64,000 nt of DNA, from assembly GCA_963662175.1 (NCBI GenBank), contig OY759214.1, forward strand, positions 13,950,001-14,014,000, written 5' to 3'. Made by a program: the position numbers and the translations under genes. Positions 31,401 to 45,209 of this stretch are shown one piece after another. How positions within the stretch are numbered: the stretch's first letter is position 1; the number at the start of each line of letters is the position of its first letter. The notes beneath the pieces were generated by a model. The model was not told the DNA's origin, made no database searches, and saw nothing but the letters and a program-made list of their open reading frames with translations. The stretch is from Aradus depressus (Eukaryota; Arthropoda; Insecta; Hemiptera; Aradidae).

Positions 31401-32880
31401 AACTGATAGAGAACGACCGGATTATCTGAACCCCACACAAAAATCAAAATAAAAATGTTTTTCAAAAAATTTGCGCTATTTAACGGTTTATAGGCTTAAT
31501 AATTGTTAAAACTGATACGACAGATTCAGATTTATCCGGAAAGTCCCATCCGAAGGACGACGTGCTCAAGGCTATTGTCAACCTAAGTGAAATTTCACCT
31601 ACCCAGGTTTATTTACATAACATACGTCTCATTATCGAGTACCTCACATTCGAAAAAGTCCTGGAACATCGCTTAAAGTCCCATCCGAAGGACGACGTGC
31701 TCATAGTTATTTTTCACTTCCCGATTAAAACATCTGACCTAAGTGCCTCAGCTAGATTTGTAAGTGGCGATCATGAGCTCGGTAGACTCCATTCTTCAAA
31801 TTTCTCGCTTTTTAACGGTTTATAGATTAAATATTTGTTAAAACTGATAGAGAACGACCGGATTATCTGAACCCCACACAAAAATCAAAATGAAAACGTT
31901 TTTCATAAACTCGCGCTATTTAACGGTTTATAGGCTTAATAATTGTTAAAACTGATACTACAGATTCAGATATATCCGGAAAGTCCCATCCGAAGGACGA
32001 CGTGCTCAAGGCTTTCAACCTAAGTGGAAATTGACCTACCCAGGTTTATTAACATAACATACGTCTCATTATCGAGTACCTCACATTCGAAAAAGCCCTG
32101 GATCATCGCTTAAAGTCCCATCCGAAGGACGACGTGCTCAAAGTGTTTTTTAACTTCCCGATTGAAACATCTGACCTAAGTGCCTCAGCTAGATTTCTAA
32201 GTGGCGATCCTGAGCTCGGTAGACTCCATTCTTCAAATTTCTCGCTTTTTAACGGTTTATAGATTTAATATTTGTTAAAACTGATAGAGAACGACCGGAT
32301 TATCTGAATCCTACACAAAAATCAAAATAAAAATGTTTTTCAAAAAATTCACGCTATTTAACGGTTTATAGGCTTAATAATTGTTAAAACTGATACGACA
32401 GAATCAGATATATCCGAAAAGTCCCTACCGACGGACGACGTGCTCAAGGCTATTTTCAACCTAAGTGAAATTTCACCTAACCAGGTTTATTTACATAACA
32501 TACGTCTCATTATCGAGTACCTCACATTCGAAAAAGCCCTGGATCATCGCTTAAAGTCCCATCCGAAGGACGACGTGCTCAAAGTGTTTTTTAACTTCCC
32601 GATTAGAACATCTGACCTAAGTGCCTCAGCTAGATTTCTAAATGGCGATCCTGAGCTCGGTAGACTCCATTCTTCAAATTTCTCGCTTTTTAACGGTTTA
32701 TAGATTTAATATTTGTTAAAACTGATAGAGAACGACCGGATTATCTGAATCCTTCACAAAAATCAAAATAAAAATGTTTTTCAAAAAATTTGCGCTATTT
32801 AACGGTTTATAGGCTTAATAATTGATAAAACTGATACGACAGAACCAGATATATCCGAAAAGTCCCATCCGACGGCCGAC
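28485..32880 (+). repeat. Higher-order repeat: 5-mer, 2198 bp, two copies
   Basis: Monomers at 28485-30682 correspond one to one with those at 30683-32880, sharing private variants: GTTAAAACCGATAG, GTGTTCAAGGCTTTC, the GTCCTGGAACATC monomer (29364/31562) and GTCCCTACCGACGG (30242/32440). A few positions have since diverged. Confidence 0.8.
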
Positions 32881-35800
32881 GTGCTCAAGGCTATTTTCAA
32901 CCTAAGTGAAATTTCACCTAACCAGGTTTATTTACATAACATACGTCTCATTATCGAGTACCTCACATTCGAAAAAGCCCTGGATCATCGCTTAAAGTCC
33001 CATCCGAAGGACGACGTGCTCAAAGTGTTTTTTAACTTCCCGATTGAAACATCTGACCTAAGTGCCTCAGCTAGATTTCTAAGTGGCGATCCTGAGCTCG
33101 GTAGACTCCATTCTTCAAATTTCTCGCTTTTTAACGGTTTATAGATTTAATATTTGTTAAAACTGATAGAGAACGACCGGATTATCTGAATCCTACACAA
33201 AAATCAAAATAAAAATGTTTTTCAAAAAATTTGCGCTATTTAACGGTTTATAGGCTTAATAATTGTTAAAACTGATACGAGAGATTCAGATTTATCCGGA
33301 AAGTCCCATCCGAAGGACGACGTGCTCAAGGCTATCTTCAACCTAAGTGATATTTCACCTACCCAGGTTTATTTACATAACATACGTCTCATTATCGAGT
33401 ACCTCACATTCGAAAAAGCCCTGGATCATCGCTTAAAGTCCCATCCGAAGGACGACGTGCTCAAAGTGTTTTTTAACTTCCCGATTGAAACATCTGACCT
33501 AAGTGCCTCAACTAGATTTCTAAGTGGCGATCCTGAGCTCGGTAGACTCCATTCTTGAAATTTCTCGCTTTTTAACGGTTTATAGATTTAATATTTGTTA
33601 AAACTGATAGAGAACGACCGGATTATCTGAATCCTACACAAAAATCAAAATAAAAATGTTTTTCAAAAAATTTGCGCTATTTAACGGTTTATAGGCTTAA
33701 TAATTGTTAAAACTGATACGACAGATTCAGATTTATCCGGAAAGTCCCATCCGAAGGACGACGTGCTCAAGGCTATTGTCAACCTAAGTGAAATTTCACC
33801 TACCCAGGTTTATTTACATAACATACGTCTCATTATCGAGTACCTCACATTCGAAAAAGCCCTGGATCATCGCTTAAAGTCCCATCCGAAGGACGACGTG
33901 CTCAAAGTGTTTTTTAACTTCCCGATTGAAACATCTGACCTAAGTGCCTCAACTAGATTTCTAAGTGGCGATTATGAGCTCGGTAGACTCCATTCTTCAA
34001 ATTTCTCGCTTTTTAACGGTTTATAGATTAAATATTTGTTAAAACTGATAGAGAACGACCGGATTATCTGAACCCCACACAAAAATCAAAATGAAAACGT
34101 TTTTCATAAAATTCGCGCTATTTAACGGTTTATAGGCTTAATAATTGTTAAAACTGATACTACAGATTCAGATATATCCGGAAAGTCCCATCCCAAGGAC
34201 GACGTGCTCAAGGCTTTCAACCTAAGTGGAAATTGACCTACCCAGGTTTATTTACATAACATACGTCTCATTATCGAGTACCTCACATTCGAAAAAGCCC
34301 TGGATCATCGCTTAAAGTCCCATCCGAAGGACGACGTGCTCAAAGTGTTTTTTAACTTCCCGATTGAAACATCTGAACTAAGTGCCTCAGCTAGATTTCT
34401 AAGTGGCGATCCTGAGCTCGGTAGACTCCATTCTTCAAATTTCTCGCTTTTTAACGGTTTATAGATTTAATATTTGTTAAAACTGATAGAGATCGACCGG
34501 ATTATCTGAATCCTACACAAAAATCAAAATAAAAATGTTTTTCAAAAAATTCACGCTATTTAACGGTTTATAGGCTTAATAATTGTTAAAACTGATACGA
34601 CAAAATCAGATATATCCGAAAAGTCCCATCCGACGGACGACGTGCTCAAGGCTATTTTCAACCTAAGTGAAATTTCACCTAACCAGGTTTATTTACATAA
34701 CATACGTCTCATTATCGAGTACCTCACATTCGAAAAAGCCCTGGATCATCGCTTAAAGTCCCATCCGAAGGACGACGTGCTCAAAGTGTTTTTTAACTTC
34801 CCGATTGAAACATCTGACCTAAGTGCCTCAGCTAGATTTGTAAATGGCCATCATGAGCTCGGTAGACTCCATTCATCAAATTTCTCGCTTTTTAACGGTT
34901 TATAGATTAAATATTTGTTAAAACTGATAGAGAACGACCGGATTATCTGAACCCCACACAAAAATCAAAATGAAAACGTTTTTCATAAAATTCGCGCTAT
35001 TTAACGGTTTATAGGCTTAATAATTGTTAAAACTGATACTACAGATTCAGATATATCCGGAAAGTCCCATCCGCAGGACGACGTGCTCAAGGCTTTCAAC
35101 CTAAGTGGAAATTGACCTACCCAGGTTTATTTACATAACATACGTCTCATTATCGAGTACCTCACATTCGAAAAAGCCCTGGATCATCGCTTAAAGTCCC
35201 ATCCGAAGGACGACGTGCTCAAAGTGTTTTTTAACTTCCCGATTGAAACATCTGACCTAAGTGCCTCAACTAGATTTCTAAGTGGCGATCATGAGCTCGG
35301 TAGACTCCATTCTTCAAATTTCTCGCTTTTTAACGGTTTATAGATTAAATATTTGTTAAAACTGATAGAGAACGACCGGATTATCTGAACCCCACACAAA
35401 AATCAAAATGAAAACGTTTTTCATAAACTCGCGCTATTTAACGGTTTATAGGCTTAATAATTGTTAAAACTGATACTACAGATTCAGATATATCCGGAAA
35501 GTCCCATCCGAAGGACGACGTGCTCAAGGCTTTCAACCTAAGTGGAAATTGACCTACCCAGGTTTATTAACATAACATACGTCTCATTATCGAGTACCTC
35601 ACATTCGAAAAAGCCCTGGATCATCGCTTAAAGTCCCATCCGAAGGACGACGTGCTCAAAGTGTTTTTTAACTTCCCGATTGAAACATCTGACCTAAGTG
35701 CCTCAGCTAGATTTCTAAGTGGCGATCCTGAGCTCGGTAGACTCCATTCTTCAAATTTCTCGCTTTTTAACGGTTTATAGATTTAATATTTGTTAAAACT

Positions 35801-38800
35801 GATAGAGAACGACCGGATTATCTGAATCCTACACAAAAATCAAAATAAAAATGTTTTTCAAAAAATTCACGCTATTTAACGGTTTATAGGCTTAATAATT
35901 GTTAAAACTGATACGACAGAATCAGATATATCCGAAAAGTCCCTACCGACGGACGACGTGCTCAAGGCTATTTTCAACCTAAGTGAAATTTCACCTAACC
36001 AGGTTTATTTACATAACATACGTCTCATTATCGAGTACCTCACATTCGAAAAAGCCCTGGATCATCGCTTAAAGTCCCATCCGAAGGACGACGTGCTCAA
36101 AGTGTTTTTTAACTTCCCGATTAGAACATCTGACCTAAGTGCCTCAGCTAGATTTCTAAATGGCGATCCTGAGCTCGGTAGACTCCATTCTTCAAATTTC
36201 TCGCTTTTTAACGGTTTATAGATTTAATATTTGTTAAAACTGATAGAGAACGACCGGATTATCTGAATCCTTCACAAAAATCAAAATAAAAATGTTTTTC
36301 AAAAAATTTGCGCTATTTAACGGTTTATAGGCTTAATAATTGATAAAACTGATACGACAGAACCAGATATATCCGAAAAGTCCCATCCGACGGCCGACGT
36401 GCTCAAGGCTATTTTCAACCTAAGTGAAATTTCACCTAACCAGGTTTATTTACATAACATACGTCTCATTATCGAGTACCTCACATTCGAAAAAGCCCTG
36501 GATCATCGCTTAAAGTCCCATCCGAAGGACGACGTGCTCAAAGTGTTTTTTAACTTCCCGATTAGAACATCTGACCTAAGTGCCTCAGCTAGATTTCTAA
36601 ATGGCGATCCTGAGCTCGGTAGACTCCATTCTTCAAATTTCTCGCTTTTTAACGGTTTATAGATTTAATATTTGTTAAAACTGATAGAGAACGACCGGAT
36701 TATCTGAATCCTTCACAAAAATCAAAATAAAAATGTTTTTCAAAAAATTTGCGCTATTTAACGGTTTATAGGCTTAATAATTGATAAAACTGATACGACA
36801 GAACCAGATATATCCGAAAAGTCCCATCCGACGGCCGACGTGCTCAAGGCTATTTTCAACCTAAGTGAAATTTCACCTAACCAGGTTTATTTACATAACA
36901 TACGTCTCATTATCGAGTACCTCACATTCGAAAAAGCCCTGGATCATCGCTTAAAGTCCCATCCGAAGGACGACGTGCTCAAAGTGTTTTTTAACTTCCC
37001 GATTGAAACATCTGACCTAAGTGCCTCAGCTAGATTTCTAAGTGGCGATCCTGAGCTCGGTAGACTCCATTCTTCAAATTTCTCGCTTTTTAACGGTTTA
37101 TAGATTTAATATTTGTTAAAACTGATAGAGAACGACCGGATTATCTGAATCCTACACAAAAATCAAAATAAAAATGTTTTTCAAAAAATTCACGCTATTT
37201 AACGGTTTATAGGCTTAATAATTGTTAAAACTGATACGAGAGATTCAGATTTATCCGGAAAGTCCCATCCGAAGGACGACGTGCTCAAGGCTATTTTCAA
37301 CCTAAGTGATATTTCACCTACCCAGGTTTATTTACATAACATACGTCTCATTATCGAGTACCTCACATTCGAAAAAGCCCTGGATCATCGCTTAAAGTCC
37401 CATCCGAAGGACGACGTGCTCAAAGTGTTTTTTAACTTCCCGATTGAAACATCTGACCTAAGTGCCTCAACTAGATTTCTAAGTGGCGATCCTGAGCTCG
37501 GTAGACTCCATTCTTGAAATTTCTCGCTTTTTAACGGTTTATAGATTTAATATTTGTTAAAACTGATAGAGAACGACCGGATTATCTGAATCCTACACAA
37601 AAATCAAAATAAAAATGTTTTTCAAAAAATTTGCGCTATTTAACGGTTTATAGGCTTAATAATTGTTAAAACTGATACGACAGATTCAGATTTATCCGGA
37701 AAGTCCCATCCGAAGGACGACGTGCTCAAGGCTATTGTCAACCTAAGTGAAATTTCACCTACCCAGGTTTATTTACATAACATACGTCTCATTATCGAGT
37801 ACCTCACATTCGAAAAAGCCCTGGATCATCGCTTAAAGTCCCATCCGAAGGACGACGTGCTCAAAGTGTTTTTTAACTTCCCGATTGAAACATCTGACCT
37901 AAGTGCCTCAACTAGATTTCTAAGTGGCGATCATGAGCTCGGTAGACTCCATTCTTCAAATTTCTCGCTTTTTAACGGTTTATAGATTAAATATTTGTTA
38001 AAACTGATAGAGAACGACCGGATTATCTGAACCCCACACAAAAATCAAAATGAAAACGTTTTTCATAAAATTCGCGCTATTTAACGGTTTATAGGCTTAA
38101 TAATTGTTAAAACTGATACTACAGATTCAGATATATCCGGAAAGTCCCATCCCAAGGACGACGTGCTCAAGGCTTTCAACCTAAGTGGAAATTGACCTAC
38201 CCAGGTTTATTTACATAACATACGTCTCATTATCGAGTACCTCACATTCGAAAAAGCCCTGGATCATCGCTTAAAGTCCCATCCGAAGGACGACGTGCTC
38301 AAAGTGTTTTTTAACTTCCCGATTGAAACATCTGACCTAAGTGCCTCAGCTAGATTTCTAAGTGGCGATCCTGAGCTCGGTAGACTCCATTCTTCAAATT
38401 TCTCGCTTTTTAACGGTTTATAGATTTAATATTTGTTAAAACTGATAGAGAACGACCGGATTATCTGAATCCTACACAAAAATCAAAATAAAAATGTTTT
38501 TCAAAAAATTCACGCTATTTAACGGTTTATAGGCTTAATAATTGTTAAAACTGATACGACAGAATCAGATATATCCGAAAAGTCCCATCCGACGGACGAC
38601 GTGCTCAAGGCTATTTTCAACCTAAGTGAAATTTCACCTAACCAGGTTTATTTACATAACATACGTCTCATTATCGAGTACCTCACATTCGAAAAAGCCC
38701 TGGATCATCGCTTAAAGTCCCATCCGAAGGACGACGTGCTCAAAGTGTTTTTTAACTTCCCGATTGAAACATCTGACCTAAGTGCCTCAGCTAGATTTGT

Positions 38801-39917
38801 AAATGGCCATCATGAGCTCGGTAGACTCCATTCATCAAATTTCTCGCTTTTTAACGGTTTATAGATTAAATATTTGTTAAAACTGATAGAGAACGACCGG
38901 ATTATCTGAACCCCACACAAAAATCAAAATGAAAACGTTTTTCATAAAATTCGCGCTATTTAACGGTTTATAGGCTTAATAATTGTTAAAACTGATACTA
39001 CAGATTCAGATATATCCGGAAAGTCCCATCCGCAGGACGACGTGCTCAAGGCTTTCAACCTAAGTGGAAATTGACCTACCCAGGTTTATTTACATAACAT
39101 ACGTCTCATTATCGAGTACCTCACATTCGAAAAAGCCCTGGATCATCGCTTAAAGTCCCATCCGAAGGACGACGTGCTCAAAGTGTTTTTTAACTTCCCG
39201 ATTGAAACATCTGACCTAAGTGCCTCAACTAGATTTCTAAGTGGCGATCATGAGCTCGGTAGACTCCATTCTTCAAATTTCTCGCTTTTTAACGGTTTAT
39301 AGATTAAATATTTGTTAAAACTGATAGAGAACGACCGGATTATCTGAACCCCACACAAAAATCAAAATGAAAACGTTTTTCATAAAATTCGCGCTATTTA
39401 ACGGTTTATAGGCTTAATAATTGTTAAAACTGATACTACAGATTCAGATATATCCGGAAAGTCCCATCCCAAGGACGACGTGCTCAAGGCTTTCAACCTA
39501 AGTGGAAATTGACCTACCCAGGTTTATTTACATAACATACGTCTCATTATCGAGTACCTCACATTCGAAAGAGCCCTGGATCATCGCTTAAAGTCCCATC
39601 CGAAGGACGACGTGCTCAAAGTGTTTTTTAACTTCCCGATTGAAACATCTGACCTAAGTGCCTCAGCTAGATTTCTAAGTGGCGATCCTGAGCTCGGTAG
39701 ACTCCATTCTTCAAATTTCTCGCTTTTTAACGGTTTATAGATTTAATATTTGTTAAAACTGATAGAGAACGACCGGATTATGTGAATCCTACACAAAAAT
39801 CAAAATAAAAATGTTTTTCAAAAAATTCACGCTATTTAACGGTTTATAGGCTTAATAATTGTTAAAACTGATACGACAGAACCAGATATATCCGAAAAGT
39901 CCCATCCGACGGCCGAC
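32881..39917 (+). repeat. Higher-order repeat: 9-monomer offset (3959 bp), seven shared monomers
   Basis: Monomers at 32881, 33322, 33763, 34201, 34642, 35080 and 35518 reappear at 36840, 37281, 37722, 38160, 38601, 39039 and 39478. Shared private changes include GTAAATGGCCATCATGAG with CATTCATCAAA (34642/38601) and CCATCCCAAGGACG (34201/38160). Confidence 0.8.
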
Positions 39918-42900
39918 GTGCTCAAGGCTATTTTCAACCTAAGTGGAAATTGACCTACCCAGGTTTATTTACATAACATACGTCTCATTATCGAGTACCT
40001 CACATTCGAAAAAGCCCTGGATCATCGCTTAAAGTCCCATCCGAAGGACGACGTGCTCAAAGTGTTTTTTAACTTCCCGATTGAAACATCTGACCTAAGT
40101 GCCTCAGCTAGATTTCTAAGTGGCGATCCTGAGCTCGGTAGACTCCATTCTTCAAATTTCTCGCTTTTTAACGGTTTATAGATTTAATATTTGTTAAAAC
40201 TGATAGAGAACGACCGGATTATCTGAATCCTACACAAAAATCAAAATAAAAATGTTTTTCAAAAAATTTGCGCTATTTAACGGTTTATAGGCTTAATAAT
40301 TGTTAAAACTGATACGAGAGATTCAGATTTATCCGGAAAGTCCCATCCGAAGGACGACGTGCTCAAGGCTATTTTCAACCTTATTGATATTTCACCTACC
40401 CAGGTTTATTTACATAACATACGTCTCATTATCGAGTACCTCACATTCGAAAAAGCCCTGGATCATCGCTTAAAGTCCCATCCGAAGGACGACGTGCTCA
40501 AGGTGTTTTTTAACTTCCCGATTGAAACATCTGACCTAAGTGCCTCAACTAGATTTCTAAGTGGCGATCCTGAGCTCGGTAGACTCCATTCTTGAAATTT
40601 CTCGCTTTTTAACGGTTTATAGATTTAATATTTGTTAAAACTGATAGAGAACGACCGGATTATCTGAATCCTACACAAAAATCAAAATAAAAATGTTTTT
40701 CAAAAAATTCACGCTATTTAACGGTTTATAGGCTTAATAATTGTTAAAACTGATACGACAGATTCAGATTTATCCGGAAAGTCCCATCCGAAGGACGACG
40801 TGCTCAAGGCTATTGTCAACCTAAGTGAAATTTCACCTACCCAGGTTTATTTACATAACATACGTCTCATTATCGAGTACCTCACATTCGAAAGAGCCCT
40901 GGATTATCGCTTAAAGTCCCATCCGAAGGACGACGTGCTCAAAGTGTTTTTTAACTTCCCGATTGAAACATCTGACCTAAGTGCCTCAGCTAGATTTCTA
41001 AGTGGCGATCCTGAGCTCGGTAGACTCCATTCTTCAAATTTCTCGCTTTTTAACGGTTTATAGATTTAATATTTGTTAAAACTGATAGAGAACGACCGGA
41101 TTATGTGAATCCTACACAAAAATCAAAATAAAAATGTTTTTCAAAAAATTCACGCTATTTAACGGTTTATAGGCTTAATAATTGTTAAAACTGATACGAC
41201 AGAACCAGATATATCCGAAAAGTCCCATCCGACGGCCGACGTGCTCAAGGCTATTTTCAACCTAAGTGGAAATTGACCTACCCAGGTTTATTTACATAAC
41301 ATACGTCTCATTATCGAGTACCTCACATTCGAAAAAGCCCTGGATCATCGCTTAAAGTCCCATCCGAAGGACGACGTGCTCAAAGTGTTTTTTAACTTCC
41401 CGATTGAAACATCTGACCTAAGTGCCTCAGCTAGATTTCTAAGTGGCGATCCTGAGCTCGGTAGACTCCATTCTTCAAATTTCTCGCTTTTTAACGGTTT
41501 ATAGATTTAATATTTGTTAAAACTGATAGAGAACGACCGGATTATCTGAATCCTACACAAAAATCAAAATAAAAATGTTTTTCAAAAAATTTGCGCTATT
41601 TAACGGTTTATAGGCTTAATAATTGTTAAAACTGATACGAGAGATTCAGATTTATCCGGAAAGTCCCATCCGAAGGACGACGTGCTCAAGGCTATTTTCA
41701 ACCTTATTGATATTTCACCTACCCAGGTTTATTTACATAACATACGTCTCATTATCGAGTACCTCACATTCGAAAAAGCCCTGGATCATCGCTTAAAGTC
41801 CCATCCGAAGGACGACGTGCTCAAGGTGTTTTTTAACTTCCCGATTGAAACATCTGACCTAAGTGCCTCAACTAGATTTCTAAGTGGCGATCCTGAGCTC
41901 GGTAGACTCCATTCTTCAAATTTCTCGCTTTTTAACGGTTTATAGATTTAATATTTGTTAAAACTGATAGAGAACGACCGGATTATCTGAATCCTACACA
42001 AAAATCAAAATAAAAATGTTTTTCAAAAAATTCACGCTATTTAACGGTTTATAGGCTTAATAATTGTTAAAACTGATACGACAGATTCAGATTTATCCGG
42101 AAAGTCCCATCCGAAGGACGACGTGCTCAAGGCTATTGTCAACCTAAGTGAAATTTCACCTACCCAGGTTTATTTACATAACATACGTCTCATTATCGAG
42201 TACCTCACATTCGAAAAAGTCCTGGAACATCGCTTAATGTCCCATCCGAAGGACGAAGTGCTCAAAGTTATTTTTAACTTCCCGATTAAAACATCTGACC
42301 TAAGTGCCTCAGCTAGATTTCTAAGTGGCGATCCTGAGCTCGGTAGACTCCATTCTTCAAATTTCTTGCTTTTTAACGGTTTATAGATTTAATATTTGTT
42401 AAAACTGATAGAGAACGACCGGATTATCTGAATCCTACACAAAAATCAAAATAAAAATGTTTTTCAAAAAATTCACGCTATTTAACGGTTTATAGGCTTA
42501 ATAATTGTTAAAACTGATACGACAGAACCAGATATATCCGAAAAGTCCCATCCGACGGCCGACGTGCTCAAGGCTATTTTCAACCTAAGTGGAAATTGAC
42601 CTACCCAGGTTTATTTACATAACATACGTCTCATTATCGAGTACCTCACATTCGAAAAAGCCCTGGATCATCGCTTAAAGTCCCATCCGAAGGACGACGT
42701 GCTCAAAGTGTTTTTTAACTTCCCGATTGAAACATCTGACCTAAGTGCCTCAGCTAGATTTCTAAGTGGCGATCCTGAGCTCGGTAGACTCCATTCTTCA
42801 AATTTCTCGCTTTTTAACGGTTTATAGATTTAATATTTGTTAAAACTGATAGAGAACGACCGGATTATCTGAATCCTACACAAAAATCAAAATAAAAATG

Positions 42901-45209
42901 TTTTTCAAAAAATTTGCGCTATTTAACGGTTTATAGGCTTAATAATTGTTAAAACTGATACGAGAGATTCAGATTTATCCGGAAAGTCCCATCCGAAGGA
43001 CGACGTGCTCAAGGCTATTTTCAACCTTATTGATATTTCACCTACCCAGGTTTATTTACATAACATACGTCTCATTATCGAGTACCTCACATTCGAAAAA
43101 GCCCTGGATCATCGCTTAAAGTCCCATCCGAAGGACGACGTGCTCAAGGTGTTTTTTAACTTCCCGATTGAAACATCTGACCTAAGTGCCTCAACTAGAT
43201 TTCTAAGTGGCGATCCTGAGCTCGGTAGACTCCATTCTTGAAATTTCTCGCTTTTTAACGGTTTATAGATTTAATATTTGTTAAAACTGATAGAGAACGA
43301 CCGGATTATCTGAATCCTACACAAAAATCAAAATAAAAATGTTTTTCAAAAAATTCACGCTATTTAACGGTTTATAGGCTTAATAATTGTTAAAACTGAT
43401 ACGACAGATTCAGATTTATCCGGAAAGTCCCATCCGAAGGACGACGTGCTCAAGGCTATTGTCAACCTAAGTGAAATTTCACCTACCCAGGTTTATTTAC
43501 ATAACATACGTCTCATTATCGAGTACCTCACATTCGAAAGAGCCCTGGATTATCGCTTAAAGTCCCATCCGAAGGACGACGTGCTCAAAGTGTTTTTTAA
43601 CTTCCCGATTGAAACATCTGACCTAAGTGCCTCAGCTAGATTTCTAAGTGGCGATCCTGAGCTCGGTAGACTCCATTCTTCAAATTTCTCGCTTTTTAAC
43701 GGTTTATAGATTTAATATTTGTTAAAACTGATAGAGAACGACCGGATTATGTGAATCCTACACAAAAATCAAAATAAAAATGTTTTTCAAAAAATTCACG
43801 CTATTTAACGGTTTATAGGCTTAATAATTGTTAAAACTGATACGACAGAACCAGATATATCCGAAAAGTCCCATCCGACGGCCGACGTGCTCAAGGCTAT
43901 TTTCAACCTAAGTGGAAATTGACCTACCCAGGTTTATTTACATAACATACGTCTCATTATCGAGTACCTCACATTCGAAAAAGCCCTGGATCATCGCTTA
44001 AAGTCCCATCCGAAGGACGACGTGCTCAAAGTGTTTTTTAACTTCCCGATTGAAACATCTGACCTAAGTGCCTCAGCTAGATTTCTAAGTGGCGATCCTG
44101 AGCTCGGTAGACTCCATTCTTCAAATTTCTCGCTTTTTAACGGTTTATAGATTTAATATTTGTTAAAACTGATAGAGAACGACCGGATTATCTGAATCCT
44201 ACACAAAAATCAAAATAAAAATGTTTTTCAAAAAATTTGCGCTATTTAACGGTTTATAGGCTTAATAATTGTTAAAACTGATACGAGAGATTCAGATTTA
44301 TCCGGAAAGTCCCATCCGAAGGACGACGTGCTCAAGGCTATTTTCAACCTTATTGATATTTCACCTACCCAGGTTTATTTACATAACATACGTCTCATTA
44401 TCGAGTACCTCACATTCGAAAAAGCCCTGGATCATCGCTTAAAGTCCCATCCGAAGGACGACGTGCTCAAGGTGTTTTTTAACTTCCCGATTGAAACATC
44501 TGACCTAAGTGCCTCAACTAGATTTCTAAGTGGCGATCCTGAGCTCGGTAGACTCCATTCTTGAAATTTCTCGCTTTTTAACGGTTTATAGATTTAATAT
44601 TTGTTAAAACTGATAGAGAACGACCGGATTATCTGAATCCTACACAAAAATCAAAATAAAAATGTTTTTCAAAAAATTCACGCTATTTAACGGTTTATAG
44701 GCTTAATAATTGTTAAAACTGATACGACAGATTCAGATTTATCCGGAAAGTCCCATCCGAAGGACGACGTGCTCAAGGCTATTGTCAACCTAAGTGAAAT
44801 TTCACCTACCCAGGTTTATTTACATAACATACGTCTCATTATCGAGTACCTCACATTCGAAAAAGTCCTGGAACATCGCTTAATGTCCCATCCGAAGGAC
44901 GAAGTGCTCAAAGTTATTTTTAACTTCCCGATTAAAACATCTGACCTAAGTGCCTCAGCTAGATTTCTAAGTGGCGATCCTGAGCTCGGTAGACTCCATT
45001 CTTCAAATTTCTTGCTTTTTAACGGTTTATAGATTTAATATTTGTTAAAACTGATAGAGAACGACCGGATTATCTGAATCCTACACAAAAATCAAAATAA
45101 AAATGTTTTTCAAAAAACTCACGCTATTTAACGGTTTATAGGCTCAATAATTGTTAAAACTGATACGACAGAATCAGATATATCCGAAAAGTCCCATCCG
45201 ACGGACGAC
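39918..45209 (+). repeat. Higher-order repeat: 3-mer (1323 bp) nested in 6-mer (2646 bp)
   Basis: The CCTTATTGATATTTC monomer recurs at 40359, 41682, 43005 and 44328, exactly 1323 apart. Every second 3-mer carries a different middle monomer (GAAAGAGCCCTGGATTATC at 40800/43446; GTCCTGGAACATCGCTTAAT at 42123/44769), giving a 2646-bp unit. Confidence 0.85.
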
